Shown piece by piece: positions 63,593 through 64,000 of a DNA stretch of 64,000 bases. Under the pieces are notes generated by a model. The model was not told where the DNA came from. It made no database searches and saw only the letters and a program-made list of their open reading frames with translations. Positions within the stretch are counted from its first letter, which is position 1; each line of letters starts with the position of its first letter. The DNA is from Ruminococcaceae bacterium Marseille-P2935 (GTDB taxonomy: Bacteria; Bacillota; Clostridia; Oscillospirales; Ruminococcaceae): positions 806,001 through 870,000 of the forward strand of contig LT629952.1 of NCBI GenBank assembly GCA_900104565.1. The letters run 5' to 3'. The translations under genes and the position numbers were made by a program.

Positions 63593-64000
63593 CTATTTTT
63601 GCCAGATCGCGGTGCTTCCGCAGGGCAGGCGGTACCCGCTTAACGTAACCGGCAGGCCTATTTCTGAGGAGGATACCTTGCCGCCAAACCGGGCTCCTAC
63701 CGTCACTCCTAAAATATATTCCATTACCGATGGAGAAAGCCCTGTTGTATAGGAATTAAGCAGAAAAAACAGCGGCTGCTGGCTAAGTACGCCGGTGCAG
63801 AGAGAAACCAGGTCATAAATTTGATCCTCCAGCTTCCAAACCTCTCCGCCCGGCCCCCGGCCGTAGCTTGGGGGATCCATCACAATGCCGTCATAGAAAT
63901 TCCCCCTGCGAATTTCACGCTCCACAAATTTTTGGCAGTCATCCACTATCCAGCGAATCGGCCGGTCGTCGAGTTTGGAGAGTTTAGCGTTGTCTCTTGC
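63593..64000 (-). CDS. Class I SAM-dependent methyltransferase, N-terminus missing (window edge)
   Basis: 135 codons of the C-terminal part are present; the frame is open to the right edge (ARDNAKLSKLDDRPIRWIVDDC...). The motif IVMDPPSYGRGPGGEVWKLEDQI is the DPPxxxR-type motif IV of RlmI/RlmK-like (YwbD-type) methyltransferases acting on 23S rRNA cytosine or a similar base. The ending SSEIGLPVTLSGYRLPCGSTAIWQ is typical of this group. The domain with the SAM-binding motif I lies outside the window. Confidence 0.8.
   Translation of the reverse strand, partial: ARDNAKLSKLDDRPIRWIVDDCQKFVEREIRRGNFYDGIVMDPPSYGRGPGGEVWKLEDQIYDLVSLCTGVLSQQPLFFLLNSYTTGLSPSVMEYILGVTVGARFGGKVSSSEIGLPVTLSGYRLPCGSTAIWQK

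Overview
The window looks like a chromosomal segment of a low-to-moderate GC, spore-forming member of the Firmicutes, most probably class Clostridia near the Oscillospiraceae/Ruminococcaceae. This is inferred from AGGAGG-type ribosome binding sites, an F-type ATP synthase operon in the order I-B-E-F-H-A-G-D-C, a dgt-dnaG-rpoD operon, a YtrA-type GntR/ABC operon, ClpE, an ECF transporter module and a collagen-like surface protein. No rRNA, CRISPR array or ribosomal gene cluster other than rpmE is present, so the taxon cannot be fixed further.

Layout. 1-8515 is accessory DNA stacked at a tRNA-Ser(GGA) gene (8457-8549, minus). The outer part (1-4620) carries a DEAH helicase gene broken by one in-frame TGA, a Fic-like gene, and the last 171 bp of a tyrosine integrase gene. 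It ends in a second copy of the 3' part of the tRNA. The inner part (4702-8515) is a compact AT-rich element of about 3.8 kb with a repressor, an RHH protein, an unknown small protein, an HUH replication initiator, an excisionase-like protein and a complete tyrosine integrase. It also contains a GC-rich cruciform-forming region and a second strong hairpin just upstream of the initiator gene. The two 311-bp direct repeats (integrase 3' end + terminator + tRNA 3' part) show that related elements were inserted one after another in the same tRNA gene.

8.6-29 kb is core-like and almost entirely on the minus strand: a VanY-like lipoprotein, mnmA, a collagen-like protein with an adjacent glycosyltransferase, a GntR-ABC operon, the ATP synthase operon (its c subunit has the residues of a Na+-binding ring), an Rrf2 regulator, rpoD, dnaG, dgt and a YigZ protein. 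29-37 kb holds a VTC-domain / DUF4956 / DUF4353-type lipoprotein cluster, a TfoX-N protein, rpmE and a phosphohexomutase. 37-47 kb is mostly plus strand: ComM/YifB, a Dabb protein, mutY, a Nudix hydrolase overlapping a CoA-transferase, an iron alcohol dehydrogenase, a 2-hydroxyacid dehydrogenase (minus), TspO and a GNAT. 47.6-51.6 kb is a MacB-like three-gene export system, followed by a single-gene IS200-type insertion sequence. 52.5-64 kb holds an aldo/keto reductase fused to ferredoxin-like clusters, a DUF6054-like protein, clpE, pgsA, cvpA, a DUF5711-like protein, truA, the EcfA1-EcfA2-EcfT module and a truncated methyltransferase gene at the right edge.

The best candidate for something little described is the minimal element at 4702-8515, which couples a rolling-circle type HUH initiator to a site-specific integrase and carries no recognisable capsid, relaxase or cargo gene, sitting in tandem with a decayed relative. 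All family assignments come from reading motifs; no database search was possible.
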